This document shows positions 35,504 to 44,596 of a stretch of DNA of 64,000 nt, piece by piece. The first letter of the stretch is position 1. Every line of letters starts with the position of its first letter. Source of the stretch: Cytophagaceae bacterium (GTDB lineage Bacteria > Bacteroidota > Bacteroidia > Cytophagales > Cytophagaceae); assembly GCA_025454925.1 (NCBI GenBank), contig JALONM010000005.1, positions 62,001 through 126,000 of the forward strand, given 5' to 3'. The position numbers and the translations under genes are program-made. Under the pieces are notes generated by a model. It did not search any database and was not told the origin of the DNA. It was given only the letters and a program-made list of their open reading frames with translations.

Positions 35504-36613
35504 TTACTGAGCGTTTAACTGCTGTTCTAATTTTTCTATACTGAAGGTATTAAAATCCCAATCGGCCATTACATTTCCCTGGTGCATAAACACCACACGG
35601 GGTGGCGCTGGTGCTTTGCCCAACAATGGAAAAAACACTTGTGGCTCTACAATTTTATACGGATAGCGGCATTGTGCCACAGTAAAGAAATTTTCAACCT
35701 GACTTTCTTCTCCCCAAAATAAAATATAAACCGGAGGCAATTTTTTGCGCTTCGCCAATTCACCGATCTTTTTGGCAGTTTCCATACAATGCTCACATTC
35801 CAGACTAAACAAGGTTACAATTTTCTTGCCATCATCCAGGTCCACCACCGAACCATCGCTAAACTTGCGGAATGCTGTAAACTCCGAGGTCTTCTTAGGA
35901 GGAAGTGGCGGCGCGCTTTCCTGAACCTTAACCGTATCTGCATTCGCTTTTTTAGTTGGGAATGAATTTGTTTGGTTTGCCGCCGGAGAAGGAAGCAGAG
36001 GGCTCGTATGTACCTTAGGGCTATCGATAGCAGCAGCAGACGAATCAGGCACCACTATAGGCATGGAAGGCAAGGCACTTTCGTCGGCAGCTGGCTTTTC
36101 GCTGCAAGGACAGAATGGATAGGCAAGGAAAATTGCCAGGTTGGATACCAAATACAACACCACGAGTACGAGGTATTGATTTTTTTCTTTCTCTTTATAA
36201 ATAGAATACATGTAAGCGAGCATCCCCAAGGTCAGCAGATTTTTTATAAGCGCTTCCAAGGGTGTCATGGAAATCCATTGCCCAAAGCAGCCACAATTGC
36301 CAGAGTTGGCACCTTTGGTAAAAATTTCAACGGTGAGGTGAATACAAAAAATCACCAACACAATAAAGGTAGCCGGTATGACAAAACGTTTCAAATAATG
36401 GGATTGCAGAAAAGCCAGTCCCAAAAAGATTTCGAGGGCTATGATCGCACGGGACAAATAACTTACCTGATCGCACCAGCTGGCAAAACCCAGGTCTACC
36501 AATTGTTTTTCAAAGCCCCATACCGGATATAATTTGGATATACCCGAAAACACAAACAGCGCACAAAGCAGTATTCTAAGAATTAACAGAATCAGTAGTT
36601 TATTTTTACTCAT
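35504..36613 (-). CDS. DoxX/MauE-type membrane protein fused to a thioredoxin-like domain
   Basis: Protein of 369 aa. The N-terminal part (about 1-160) has four membrane helices of the DoxX/MauE type (LLILLILRILLCALFVFSGISKLYPVWG...). A Ser/Pro-rich linker (about 185-230) leads to a C-terminal thioredoxin-like fold with a CxxC motif (TLFSLECEHCMETAKKI). This arrangement suggests a periplasmic thiol redox role, related to the quinone-linked MauE/DsbD-like systems. The ATG at 36613 was preferred to one 17 codons upstream because it starts directly at the first membrane helix. It forms an operon with the downstream amidase. Confidence 0.87.
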   Translation of the reverse strand: MSKNKLLILLILRILLCALFVFSGISKLYPVWGFEKQLVDLGFASWCDQVSYLSRAIIALEIFLGLAFLQSHYLKRFVIPATFIVLVIFCIHLTVEIFTKGANSGNCGCFGQWISMTPLEALIKNLLTLGMLAYMYSIYKEKEKNQYLVLVVLYLVSNLAIFLAYPFCPCSEKPAADESALPSMPIVVPDSSAAAIDSPKVHTSPLLPSPAANQTNSFPTKKANADTVKVQESAPPLPPKKTSEFTAFRKFSDGSVVDLDDGKKIVTLFSLECEHCMETAKKIGELAKRKKLPPVYILFWGEESQVENFFTVAQCRYPYKIVEPQVFFPLLGKAPAPPRVVFMHQGNVMADWDFNTFSIEKLEQQLNAQ

Positions 36614-36684
36614 GGAACCACGTAGGTTTAAATTGATTTTGATTAACTTTCCTCTGAAAATCAATCCTGAAAGGCATAAATTTA

Positions 36685-39012
36685 ATGTTTGCCACCAATA
36701 TTCACAAATGGGATCGCCGGCTGAAGTTTTTGTTTTGGACGGGACTTATGATTTCTGCACTAAGCATTATCTTTTTTCTGCTTCATTACCTGTTTCCGCT
36801 GCCAGACAAAATCCCTTATTCCACGCTGATCCTGGATTCCAAGCAGGAAGTACTTTACGCATCTCTGGCCTCGGACGACCGATGGCGCATGAAAACAGAA
36901 GCCAACGAAATTCCTGATTCACTTACCAACGCATTCCTATTTAAAGAAGATCAATATTTTTATTGGCACCCAGGCATCAATCCGGCGGCTATTGTGCGCG
37001 CGCTCTGGAATAACAGTTGGCAGGGCAAACGTACATCGGGCGCATCTACCATAACGATGCAGGTCGCGCGCTTGCTGGAGCCCAAACCCAGAACTATCGG
37101 TGCCAAACTCATAGAGGCATTTAGGGCGTTACAACTCGAGTATACCTACAGCAAAGAAGAAATTCTCCTGCTTTATTTCAATCTGGTGCCCTATGGAGGG
37201 AATATTGAAGGCATTAAATCCGCCTCCGTGCTATACTTCAACAAATTACCACAGCGACTAAGCATTTCCGAATTAACACTGCTCACCATCATCCCCAATC
37301 GCCCAACGAGCCTGAGTCCTGGAAAGAACGAAGCCTTGTTACTATCCTCCCGCAATAGCTGGCTGCGCGCATTCCGAGAGCATCACATTTTCTCGGAAGA
37401 GGCCATCGAATCGGCCTTACAGGAGCCAATCGTAATGAAACGTTTGCCCGCCCCACGCAAAGTGCCCCACCTTGCATACCGGCTACTCAAACAATACCCT
37501 GGCAGTACGCAATTACAAACACACATCAAATCGTCCATACAAGCCAGTGTGGAAGAACTCGCCTATAATTATACGCAGCGCATGAAAAGCAAGCGCATTT
37601 ACAACGCGTCGGTTCTGGTAATTGACAACAAAAGTCGCCAGGTAATTGCGTACCTGGGATCCTCCGATTTTCAAGACCATCAAAACGGAGGACAAATCAA
37701 TGGCATCCGTGCCTTGCGCTCTCCCGGAAGCACGCTGAAACCCTTGATTTACGGCATTGGCATGGACGAAGGGCTCGTAACTCCCAAAACCATATTCAAC
37801 GACGTACCCACCGACTTTAATGGCTTTGCCCCACAAAATTTCGACAACACCTTTCATGGTAAAGTAAGCCTGGAAGAAGCCTTGGCATATTCACTGAACA
37901 TACCCGCCGTAAAAATGCTGCAGCAAATTGGGGTGCCAACCTTGAGTGCCCGACTAAAAAAAGCAGGATTCCGAAAACTCGCTCAGCAGAATGACTACCT
38001 CGGACTTTCCATGGCGTTGGGAGGTTGCAGTGTAACCCTGGAAGAACTCTGCGGGCTCTATGCTGCGCTGGCGCGCAAAGGACAATGGGCACCTTTGCAA
38101 ACTACCACACGCGATACCAGCACTTCCCAATATCCTATTCTCAGCGCCTCCAGCGCGTACATGATCACTGGCATACTGGCCAGCATTGAGCGCCCCGATT
38201 TACCCAATGGCGCAGAAAGCAATTTTCATATCCCCAAAATTGCCTGGAAAACAGGAACCTCTTACGGCAGAAAAGATGCCTGGAGCATTGGATACAACCA
38301 ACGTTTTACAATTGGCGTATGGCTGGGAAATTTCTCCGGCCATGGTGTGCATGAACTCAGTGGGGCCGACGTTGCCACGCCTTTGCTCTTTCAGGTATTC
38401 AACGCGCTCGACTACAACTCTTCGAGCGCCTGGTATGCTGCCCCTGGGGAATTGCGCACCCGCTATGTTTGTACAGAAAGCGGACTACCTTCAGGCGAAT
38501 TTTGCTCGCACACTTCCCTAGACTTCTTCTTACCCGGCATCTCTCCGGCGTTGCGCTGCGAGCACCTCCAATACATCATGACCGATGAAAAGGAACATAT
38601 CTCTTACTGCCACCAATGCGCTCCGGAAAATGGATACAAAAAAAAACTATATCCTGTATTAGCCCCGGAATTAGCCAACTTTTATCGTAAGGAAAAAATA
38701 CCTTTTCAGGAAATACCGCCACACAACCCAAGCTGCCAGCGTGTATTGAACGACCAGGCACCGCGCATCACCTCGCCGTTGCATAAAAAAGAATACCTCA
38801 TCGAAAAAGACGACCCATCGCCACTCGCCCTCCGCTGTGAAACACAACATCAGGTGAGGGAGGTATACTGGTACATCAACGACGCCTTTTACCAAAAGGC
38901 AAGCCCCTCTGAAACCGTTTTTTTTGCTCCGGCAACTTCTTCCATTAAAATATCTTGCGTGGATGACCAGGGGAGAAACGCCAATTGCTCCATCGTAGTT
39001 AAGTTTTATTAG
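36685..39012 (+). CDS. pbpC: Penicillin-binding protein 1C
   Basis: Bifunctional peptidoglycan synthase of 775 aa. A membrane anchor (about 17-37) precedes the GT51 glycosyltransferase (catalytic E88 in FKEDQYFYWHPG; TITMQVARLL). The transpeptidase has S349-T-L-K352 (SPGSTLKPLIYG), S403-L-N and K522-TGT, so all penicillin-binding motifs are intact. The C-terminal BiPBP_C domain of the 1C class is present (ITSPLHKKEYLIE..., VYWYINDAFYQ). The start gives a short basic cytoplasmic tail. Confidence 0.93.
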   Translation: MFATNIHKWDRRLKFLFWTGLMISALSIIFFLLHYLFPLPDKIPYSTLILDSKQEVLYASLASDDRWRMKTEANEIPDSLTNAFLFKEDQYFYWHPGINPAAIVRALWNNSWQGKRTSGASTITMQVARLLEPKPRTIGAKLIEAFRALQLEYTYSKEEILLLYFNLVPYGGNIEGIKSASVLYFNKLPQRLSISELTLLTIIPNRPTSLSPGKNEALLLSSRNSWLRAFREHHIFSEEAIESALQEPIVMKRLPAPRKVPHLAYRLLKQYPGSTQLQTHIKSSIQASVEELAYNYTQRMKSKRIYNASVLVIDNKSRQVIAYLGSSDFQDHQNGGQINGIRALRSPGSTLKPLIYGIGMDEGLVTPKTIFNDVPTDFNGFAPQNFDNTFHGKVSLEEALAYSLNIPAVKMLQQIGVPTLSARLKKAGFRKLAQQNDYLGLSMALGGCSVTLEELCGLYAALARKGQWAPLQTTTRDTSTSQYPILSASSAYMITGILASIERPDLPNGAESNFHIPKIAWKTGTSYGRKDAWSIGYNQRFTIGVWLGNFSGHGVHELSGADVATPLLFQVFNALDYNSSSAWYAAPGELRTRYVCTESGLPSGEFCSHTSLDFFLPGISPALRCEHLQYIMTDEKEHISYCHQCAPENGYKKKLYPVLAPELANFYRKEKIPFQEIPPHNPSCQRVLNDQAPRITSPLHKKEYLIEKDDPSPLALRCETQHQVREVYWYINDAFYQKASPSETVFFAPATSSIKISCVDDQGRNANCSIVVKFY

Positions 39013-39077
39013 AAAACACTGCGATCGATGTTTTGTGAATGCTCCTAATAGTCGCACAAATTATATGAGCGCGTTAG

Positions 39078-39509
39078 TCGGGGTGACGGGATTTGAACCC
39101 ACGACCTTGGCGCCGCAGGCGACACACGCTACCTCGATACATTTTCCTGGAAAATAAAAAAGCCATTGGCGCCTGAGCGCCACGCCGCAGGCGACACACG
39201 CAAACTCAATACATTTTCCTTGAAAATAAAAAAGCCATTGGCGCCTGAGCGCCACGCCGCAGGCGACACACGCTATCTCGATACATTTTCCTTGAAAATA
39301 AAAAAGCCATCCTAACGGACGGCTAAATTGTCGGGGTGGCGGGATTTGAACCCACGACCTTGGCGCCGCAGGCGCCACACGCTACCTCGATACATTTTCC
39401 TTGAAAATAAAGGATTTGAACCCACGACCTTGGCGCCGCAGGCGCCACACGCTACCTCGATACATTTTCCTTGAAAATAAAAAAGCCATCCTAACGGACG
39501 GCTAAATTG
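39078..39509 (-). repeat. Tandem degenerate tRNA-Pro/terminator array
   Basis: Five units of about 70-100 bp lie downstream of tRNA-Pro in its transcription direction. Three contain the 3' part of tRNA-Pro: 39331-39360 is an exact 30-bp match including the discriminator, 39078-39107 differs by one base, and 39412-39430 is shorter (19 bp). In each, the anticodon arm is replaced by TGGCGCC-TGC-GGCGCCA (39361-39377, 39431-39447, and a mutated 39108-39124). The D-arm end GGTAGCGTG is kept on the far side. Units also share ATACATTTTCCTTGAAAATA and, twice, the tRNA terminator. These cannot form functional tRNAs. Confidence 0.85.
39478..39503 (-). terminator. Terminator of tRNA-Pro
   Basis: On the minus strand AGCCGTCC-GTTA-GGATGGCT forms an 8-bp stem with one G-U pair, followed by TTTTTT. 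It begins 7 bp after the tRNA-Pro 3' end. A second copy lies at about 39298-39324 inside the array. Confidence 0.75.
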
Positions 39510-39583
39510 TCGGGGTGGCGGGATTTGAACCCACGACCTCTTGCACCCCATACAAGCACGCTACCAGGCTGCGCTACACCCCG
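39510..39583 (-). tRNA. tRNA-Pro (anticodon GGG)
   Basis: A 74-nt cloverleaf on the minus strand. Acceptor stem CGGGGTG/CACCCCG with an A discriminator, anticodon arm CTTGT-ATGGGGT-GCAAG, T-loop TTCAAAT. CCA is not encoded. It is the intact parent of the partial copies downstream. Confidence 0.96.
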
Positions 39584-39599
39584 AAATGCAAAAAGTGAT

Positions 39600-39631
39600 C
39601 AAAGATATTCTTAATTACCGAGAATGTCAAA
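39600..39631 (-). promoter_or_regulatory. Bacteroidota-type promoter of tRNA-Pro
   Basis: On the minus strand TTTG (39628-39631), 20 bp, then TATCTTTG (39600-39607), placing the transcription start about 10 bp before the tRNA 5' end. Confidence 0.7.
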
Positions 39632-39649
39632 TTCATTCTTGCCTGAATT

Positions 39650-40774
39650 TCAATCAGCATTGCGCAATGATAAGCGATGAACCATACCCCACTCTACCCA
39701 ATCGGCTGTGCCCGAATGGGCCTTGAGTGCAACAAAACTACTCCAGCGTGAAGACCAGTGGTACTGGATACTGTAACGCTGATATAGCTTACGGTTGACT
39801 CGAATAGGGTCATACAAATACCATCCTAGCTGAGCGGAAATACCAGTGCGGTGTATTCGCCTTTCGTATCCGCCTGTCAAAGCCAATTGGGTGTAACCTT
39901 CCAATCCTTTTGAATACGGCAGCGCATACAAATCTATCCAATACGATTTACCCGGATCATACATCGCATCCACACCACCAAAAAAACTATTGCGTTGCTT
40001 TATCTGCGCAACATAATAGGTATGCATACTCAAAATGCCCATTCGTGGTGTATTGATTTCGTGTTGCTTGAATCCTCCGGCAAGACCTACTTGCCAGTAA
40101 TGTTGCGCCAAACCCGAATACTTTTGTCTTTCCAATCGCTGAGTATCGGGTTTACAAATATACGAAAGGCCAACGTGCATTGAAATTTGATTGATGCCTT
40201 GGTTTGGTTTTTTCCAGGCCCCGTTAGAAAGATGGACAATACCCATACCAGTACTGAAAGACCAGCGAGGATGCCAATGCCAGCGAATATCAAGGTGCCC
40301 TCCCAAGGTATAATTCAAAAAATTACTGATCATGGAATTCCTAGGATTATCTTCCGGATGATAAAAGCGGCTTACAAAACCCGGGCCAGCGCCCAACCGA
40401 TATCCCAAGGAAATATTTTTTGAAAGAGAAAGGGATTGCCCTCCATAATAGATAATGGACATCGTATTCCCCAGTGGCTTATCCGGGTCGTACCAAAAAT
40501 AATGCACAGCTACTCTTCGCTGCAGATTAGGAAAAGACGTATGCCACTTTTTTTGACCAGAAACTTTCCATTGATAAAACATTTCTACTCCCGGCATTTG
40601 CTGATGGAGATGAGCTACCGAAGGGGCATGCTTCATCACAGAGCCCCGGTGCCAGGTTATACCAAGTTGTTGTTGTCCATGAAGTGCTGCGTTACCCAAC
40701 AACATCACCATAATCATCTGCAGAGTGATGGTTGATGTTCTTAGAATTTTTCGATGTATTGCCATTCGTTGCAT
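39650..40774 (-). CDS. PagL-like acyloxyacyl hydrolase / lipid A deacylase
   Basis: Outer-membrane beta-barrel protein of 374 aa. A signal region (about 12-33) is followed by aromatic-rich alternating strands. The segment GMGIVHLSNGAWKKPNQG carries the His-Ser pair and Asn expected at a PagL-type active site, which removes an acyl chain from lipid A. The family in Bacteroidota is usually annotated as acyloxyacyl hydrolase. It could also start four residues later (MAIHRK). Catalytic identity is inferred from motifs; barrel topology is a by-eye judgement. Confidence 0.75.
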   Translation of the reverse strand: MQRMAIHRKILRTSTITLQMIMVMLLGNAALHGQQQLGITWHRGSVMKHAPSVAHLHQQMPGVEMFYQWKVSGQKKWHTSFPNLQRRVAVHYFWYDPDKPLGNTMSIIYYGGQSLSLSKNISLGYRLGAGPGFVSRFYHPEDNPRNSMISNFLNYTLGGHLDIRWHWHPRWSFSTGMGIVHLSNGAWKKPNQGINQISMHVGLSYICKPDTQRLERQKYSGLAQHYWQVGLAGGFKQHEINTPRMGILSMHTYYVAQIKQRNSFFGGVDAMYDPGKSYWIDLYALPYSKGLEGYTQLALTGGYERRIHRTGISAQLGWYLYDPIRVNRKLYQRYSIQYHWSSRWSSFVALKAHSGTADWVEWGMVHRLSLRNAD

Positions 40775-40860
40775 ACGGCTGTAACAACCAAATCGTCTCC
40801 TTGTTTTGTCAAAGATTTAAAATACAAGAATTCAATTCCATTCTCAAAAAAAACCTTCCT

Positions 40861-41169
40861 TTAATGTCGACTTACGTTGGTCTCAAACCTTGGCCAATTC
40901 TTCGCTTCAATCGATTGCAAGGCTCGCTCGTAGCGAAGTAAATAGTCTTCCACCATTAAAGTATTACTTCCAAACTTATTCATTAAATTATCTGGATTTT
41001 GTAATTGTTCCAATGCCAGTTTTAGATTGGCTTTTGCCTTGTCGATCTCTCCTTCCTGAAACAAATACCAGGCATATATATGATAGCTTTCCGAATAATT
41101 TAATTCAGGCTTTTCGATTTCAAGATAATGAATCCGATAAATAGTACTGGATGGAAGAATAAAAATCAA
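40861..41169 (-). CDS. Hypothetical protein with TPR-like helices
   Basis: Frame of 102 aa. Residues about 25-85 (YHIYAWYLFQEGEIDKAKANLKLALEQL) resemble a tetratricopeptide repeat, followed by further helices. There is no signal peptide and no clear promoter. The N-terminus looks abrupt, so this may be the remaining 3' end of a larger TPR gene. Coding status is moderately likely. Confidence 0.5.
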   Translation of the reverse strand: MIFILPSSTIYRIHYLEIEKPELNYSESYHIYAWYLFQEGEIDKAKANLKLALEQLQNPDNLMNKFGSNTLMVEDYLLRYERALQSIEAKNWPRFETNVSRH

Positions 41170-41457
41170 GCTTCTTTAAGCAAGGTGCATGGCTGCACTA
41201 TTCTCATCCCACTTACCAAATTATATCATCAGACATATTCCAATCCACTATTGAACGGTTAAAATTTTGAGTGCTTAGACTTCGCAAGTACATCAAAGGT
41301 TTCCACTGAAAAAAAATATTTCATATTCCGAATTTTTATTCTGCGATGTGTCTTACATGAAACATTTTATTATTGGTTTTATGATAAAACTCCAACAAAA
41401 AAATGGAGAACTTTGCATTAATAATTTAATTTTGCTCCATCCTTAATCACCAAGCTC

Positions 41458-42888
41458 ATGTGTATTGTGCGATCGCTCTTGCTATTGGTTTCCTTTGCGC
41501 TATTCTCACAGGAATTCCGTTATGCTGATTCCATACGTACGAAATCAAAACTCAAACAATTAGAAATAAAATCAGAAGTCCTGAAACGACTAGGGATTCT
41601 AAAGAACGAAAAAAAAGATCCGTTTATTGATTACCTCAACCAGACACGCAAGACGCAACGTGAAATTTTACTTGCCTACCTGGACAGCGGACTGGTAACA
41701 AGCGACCAGGAGATATACGACTATATTAATACTCCCTTTTCTCATCTTCTGGAAGCCAACAACCTGAAACGAGAAAACTATTTATTGATATTGGTAAAAG
41801 ACGCAGTACCAAATGCCTATAATTTCGGAGAAGGTATTATAGTCGTAAACCTGGGACTGATCCCTCACTTCTCAAACATCTATCAGCTCACGATGGTATT
41901 GGCGCACGAGCTCGCACACGATACCGAAAAGCATGTATACAATAGTTGTAAAAAGCATTTTGAAGAAATTAATTCTGAGAAAATGAAAGCCGAGCTTGAA
42001 AAAATTAAAAACTCAGAATATAATTCCTACCAAAAACTAAAGAAATTACTTACGAATTACGGCATTAACATTAACCAACACAGCCGATCGCACGAATTTG
42101 AAGCAGACTCTATTGGCTATCGTTTTTATGAAAATGCAGGATACTTCCGTTCCCAGGCGGTAGCGACCTTAAAAGCCTTAGACGGCGTTGACTCTTCCTT
42201 TTATAAGGCCCCCCTTGATTTTAAATCATTGCTGAACGGAGAAAAATTCCCATACAAAAGAGCCTGGGAATATTACGAAGAACCCATTTTTTCTGAACAA
42301 AACGAAGACGACTCATTGGGCACGCACCCCAACTGCCAGAAGAGAGCTGCGAAGATTCAACAACTTATTCCCACAGACAACAAAGAGGTAGAATTTACCG
42401 ATGCTCAATATGCTAAAATGGTAAGGCGCTGTGAGTGGCTGCTGCTGGAAGCTTCGCTGCGCATGAAAGATTATGGCGACGCTTTTTATCGTTGCTGTGA
42501 ATTATTAAAAAGAGAACCTAAAAATAGTATGTTGTATGAAATTGCCTGTGTTCTTTTAAAATCAATTTACAATTATCAGGTAGACCACGACTTAGACAAA
42601 ATAGTATCAATGCCCTCCACGCTTAACCGCGACAACTACAACCAATGTCTAACGATTTTGCACAACCTTTCCTTACAGGAAATACTAAAAATTGGTTTCA
42701 ATCTTTCCAATTTCTCCAATACCAAAACACAATACTCCAGCTTAAACATGTGGAACTTAGAGTACTATTTTTCGCAACAACTTAATCTTAAAGAGGAATG
42801 TTCGAGATTGAACAACATTTGTCACACCTCCTATCCCGACAAATCCCCTTGTATTGCTCCAGTTGTCATCACCTTAACTTTTAAATAA
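41458..42888 (+). CDS. M48 family metallopeptidase
   Basis: Exported zinc protease of 476 aa. A signal peptide (SLLLLVSFALFSQ) is followed by the zinc motif HELAH (residues 150-154) and the third ligand E215 in HEFEADSIGYRF, as in the M48 (Ste24/HtpX/BepA-like) family. The C-terminal half is helical with TPR-like character, as in BepA. A TAnnTTTG box (TAATTTTG, 41427-41434) lies 24 bp upstream, without a well-placed -33 element. The next gene follows after 24 bp. Confidence 0.9.
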   Translation: MCIVRSLLLLVSFALFSQEFRYADSIRTKSKLKQLEIKSEVLKRLGILKNEKKDPFIDYLNQTRKTQREILLAYLDSGLVTSDQEIYDYINTPFSHLLEANNLKRENYLLILVKDAVPNAYNFGEGIIVVNLGLIPHFSNIYQLTMVLAHELAHDTEKHVYNSCKKHFEEINSEKMKAELEKIKNSEYNSYQKLKKLLTNYGININQHSRSHEFEADSIGYRFYENAGYFRSQAVATLKALDGVDSSFYKAPLDFKSLLNGEKFPYKRAWEYYEEPIFSEQNEDDSLGTHPNCQKRAAKIQQLIPTDNKEVEFTDAQYAKMVRRCEWLLLEASLRMKDYGDAFYRCCELLKREPKNSMLYEIACVLLKSIYNYQVDHDLDKIVSMPSTLNRDNYNQCLTILHNLSLQEILKIGFNLSNFSNTKTQYSSLNMWNLEYYFSQQLNLKEECSRLNNICHTSYPDKSPCIAPVVITLTFK

Positions 42889-42912
42889 TACATTTTAACC
42901 ATTTCAATAACC

Positions 42913-44463
42913 ATGAAAAAGCTACTCATAGCGACCATCGTAGTACTGATGCAATCGTTCCAATTGCTAGGTCAAAATACCACTATCAATGATATTGTTA
43001 AATTCAGGCTCTCGAATGCCGGACAAATCATGGAAGATAATGTCATCAAAGGATATTACTTTTTCTACCAGGTCGATAAAGCGGATAACAAAAACTACAA
43101 TTACATTATTCAAATTTTCGACGAGAACCTAACCTCTGTTCGCAAAACGGAAATCACCAAACCTAAATATTACTACCTGATGGAAGCCACCTACAATGGC
43201 TCCGCCTTTGCTTTCATATTTCTCGATACGAAAGCCAAAATTACTGAGACCATTACCTACGACAAGTCTCTGACGAACATAGGAACCGTTCAATCTGAAA
43301 AACTAAGTACTATGCAAATGAGTATGTACGGCTCTATAGCTTCTGCAGAAGAATCCAATAACTCCATCATTTTCCCTGGAGGAAAAAACAACTTCCTTAT
43401 GTTCAACTCTAAAAAAGAAGGCAAAATAGGATATTCTATTTCTAAAGTTTCCAACAAGCTCGAAACCAAATGGACCATCGAATCTCCGGATGATTCCAAA
43501 GAAATTCAAATGGCGAGTTATGCAGATGCGAAAGAAGAGATCATGGTTTCTTTGCTTGCCAAACAAAAGAATTTATTCGACAAAGACCCTTCTTATGAAA
43601 TCATGGCAGTATCCATGGAGGATGGTAAAATTCTATTTCAGAATCCGGTAGTAGATGAAAAATACAACTTGGGAATCAACAGCGCCACAATTGACGCAGA
43701 CACAAAACAAATCTTGGTAATCGGAGATTACTTCGAACTAGACGCTAAAAAAACCAAAGCAAAAAGCTTAGGATATTTTCTCAAAATCTACGATTACAAA
43801 GGAAAAGAGCTAAAAGAAAAATTCATTTCCTGGGAATCCGACATTAGCAAATTTTTACCGGTAAACAAAAAAGGGAAACTAAAAGCCGACGGGTACATAT
43901 TTTTACATAAAACCATCAGAACAGCAGATGGCAATTATTTCTTTATCGGAGAACAGTTTAAAAAATCAGTGGACGGTCTTGGAGTGGCGATGAAGGTAAT
44001 CAATGGAAACAACTCTGCCTCTGCGTTTAAAATTGAAGTAATGGATTTGATGGTATTTCAATTCAACAAAGACTTTGACCTGCAAAAGGTAGAGATCTAT
44101 GAAAAAAGAAAATCAAACGTTTCTTTACCTGCAGGATACGGCAACGTTTCCGTGATGGTTTTAGGAAAAATCGTGAAATCTTATGGTGGATTTGACTATT
44201 GCTACACGCAATCAAGCCGCGACGAATCGTCGTTCATCAGCACCTATGTTGATTATGACAGAAGCTTTTCCGAGAATACGAATTTAAAACTAGGCGCCGT
44301 ATCCTACAAACCGGAAGTTGGACTGAAAGAGGACCAAATGGAATTACCATCCAGAAAAAATAATTTTATTATGTTGCCTGCTAAAATTGGCTATGTTTTC
44401 ATTCTTGAATACAAGAAGAAAGAAAAACAAATAGATCTGCGCTTAGAGAAAATTAATTTCTAA
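42913..44463 (+). CDS. Hypothetical exported protein (DUF6770-like)
   Basis: Protein of 516 aa with a signal peptide ending at LLGQ. The segment KGYYFFYQVDKADNKNYNYIIQIFDENL and the repeated beta-strand pattern resemble a Bacteroidota family I associate with DUF6770; that name is from memory. The fold looks beta-propeller-like. It follows the M48 protease closely and ends at a strong terminator, so the two probably form an operon. Function unknown. Confidence 0.78.
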   Translation: MKKLLIATIVVLMQSFQLLGQNTTINDIVKFRLSNAGQIMEDNVIKGYYFFYQVDKADNKNYNYIIQIFDENLTSVRKTEITKPKYYYLMEATYNGSAFAFIFLDTKAKITETITYDKSLTNIGTVQSEKLSTMQMSMYGSIASAEESNNSIIFPGGKNNFLMFNSKKEGKIGYSISKVSNKLETKWTIESPDDSKEIQMASYADAKEEIMVSLLAKQKNLFDKDPSYEIMAVSMEDGKILFQNPVVDEKYNLGINSATIDADTKQILVIGDYFELDAKKTKAKSLGYFLKIYDYKGKELKEKFISWESDISKFLPVNKKGKLKADGYIFLHKTIRTADGNYFFIGEQFKKSVDGLGVAMKVINGNNSASAFKIEVMDLMVFQFNKDFDLQKVEIYEKRKSNVSLPAGYGNVSVMVLGKIVKSYGGFDYCYTQSSRDESSFISTYVDYDRSFSENTNLKLGAVSYKPEVGLKEDQMELPSRKNNFIMLPAKIGYVFILEYKKKEKQIDLRLEKINF

Positions 44464-44485
44464 GCAACCGCCAATTAAGATCCTT

Positions 44486-44521
44486 AATGCCATGGCTCAA
44501 TTTAGGGCCATGGCATTTTTT
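44486..44521 (+). terminator. Rho-independent terminator after the 516-aa exported protein
   Basis: Perfect 11-bp stem AATGCCATGGC / GCCATGGCATT with a 10-nt loop, followed by TTTT, 23 bp after the stop codon. Confidence 0.85.
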
Positions 44522-44596
44522 ATTCTTTAGAAAAACACGTTGAGCAGTCATTTCTCAATATACTAACCTACTAGGATGAATGACCAGCTACTAATA

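Noticed and set aside
39061-39551. Two overlapping minus-strand frames (repeated FYFQGKCIEVACVACG units) and a CRISPR-like look
   Set aside because: The frames are translations of tandem tRNA-Pro fragments and terminators. The units are not uniform repeats with unique spacers, and no cas gene is present.
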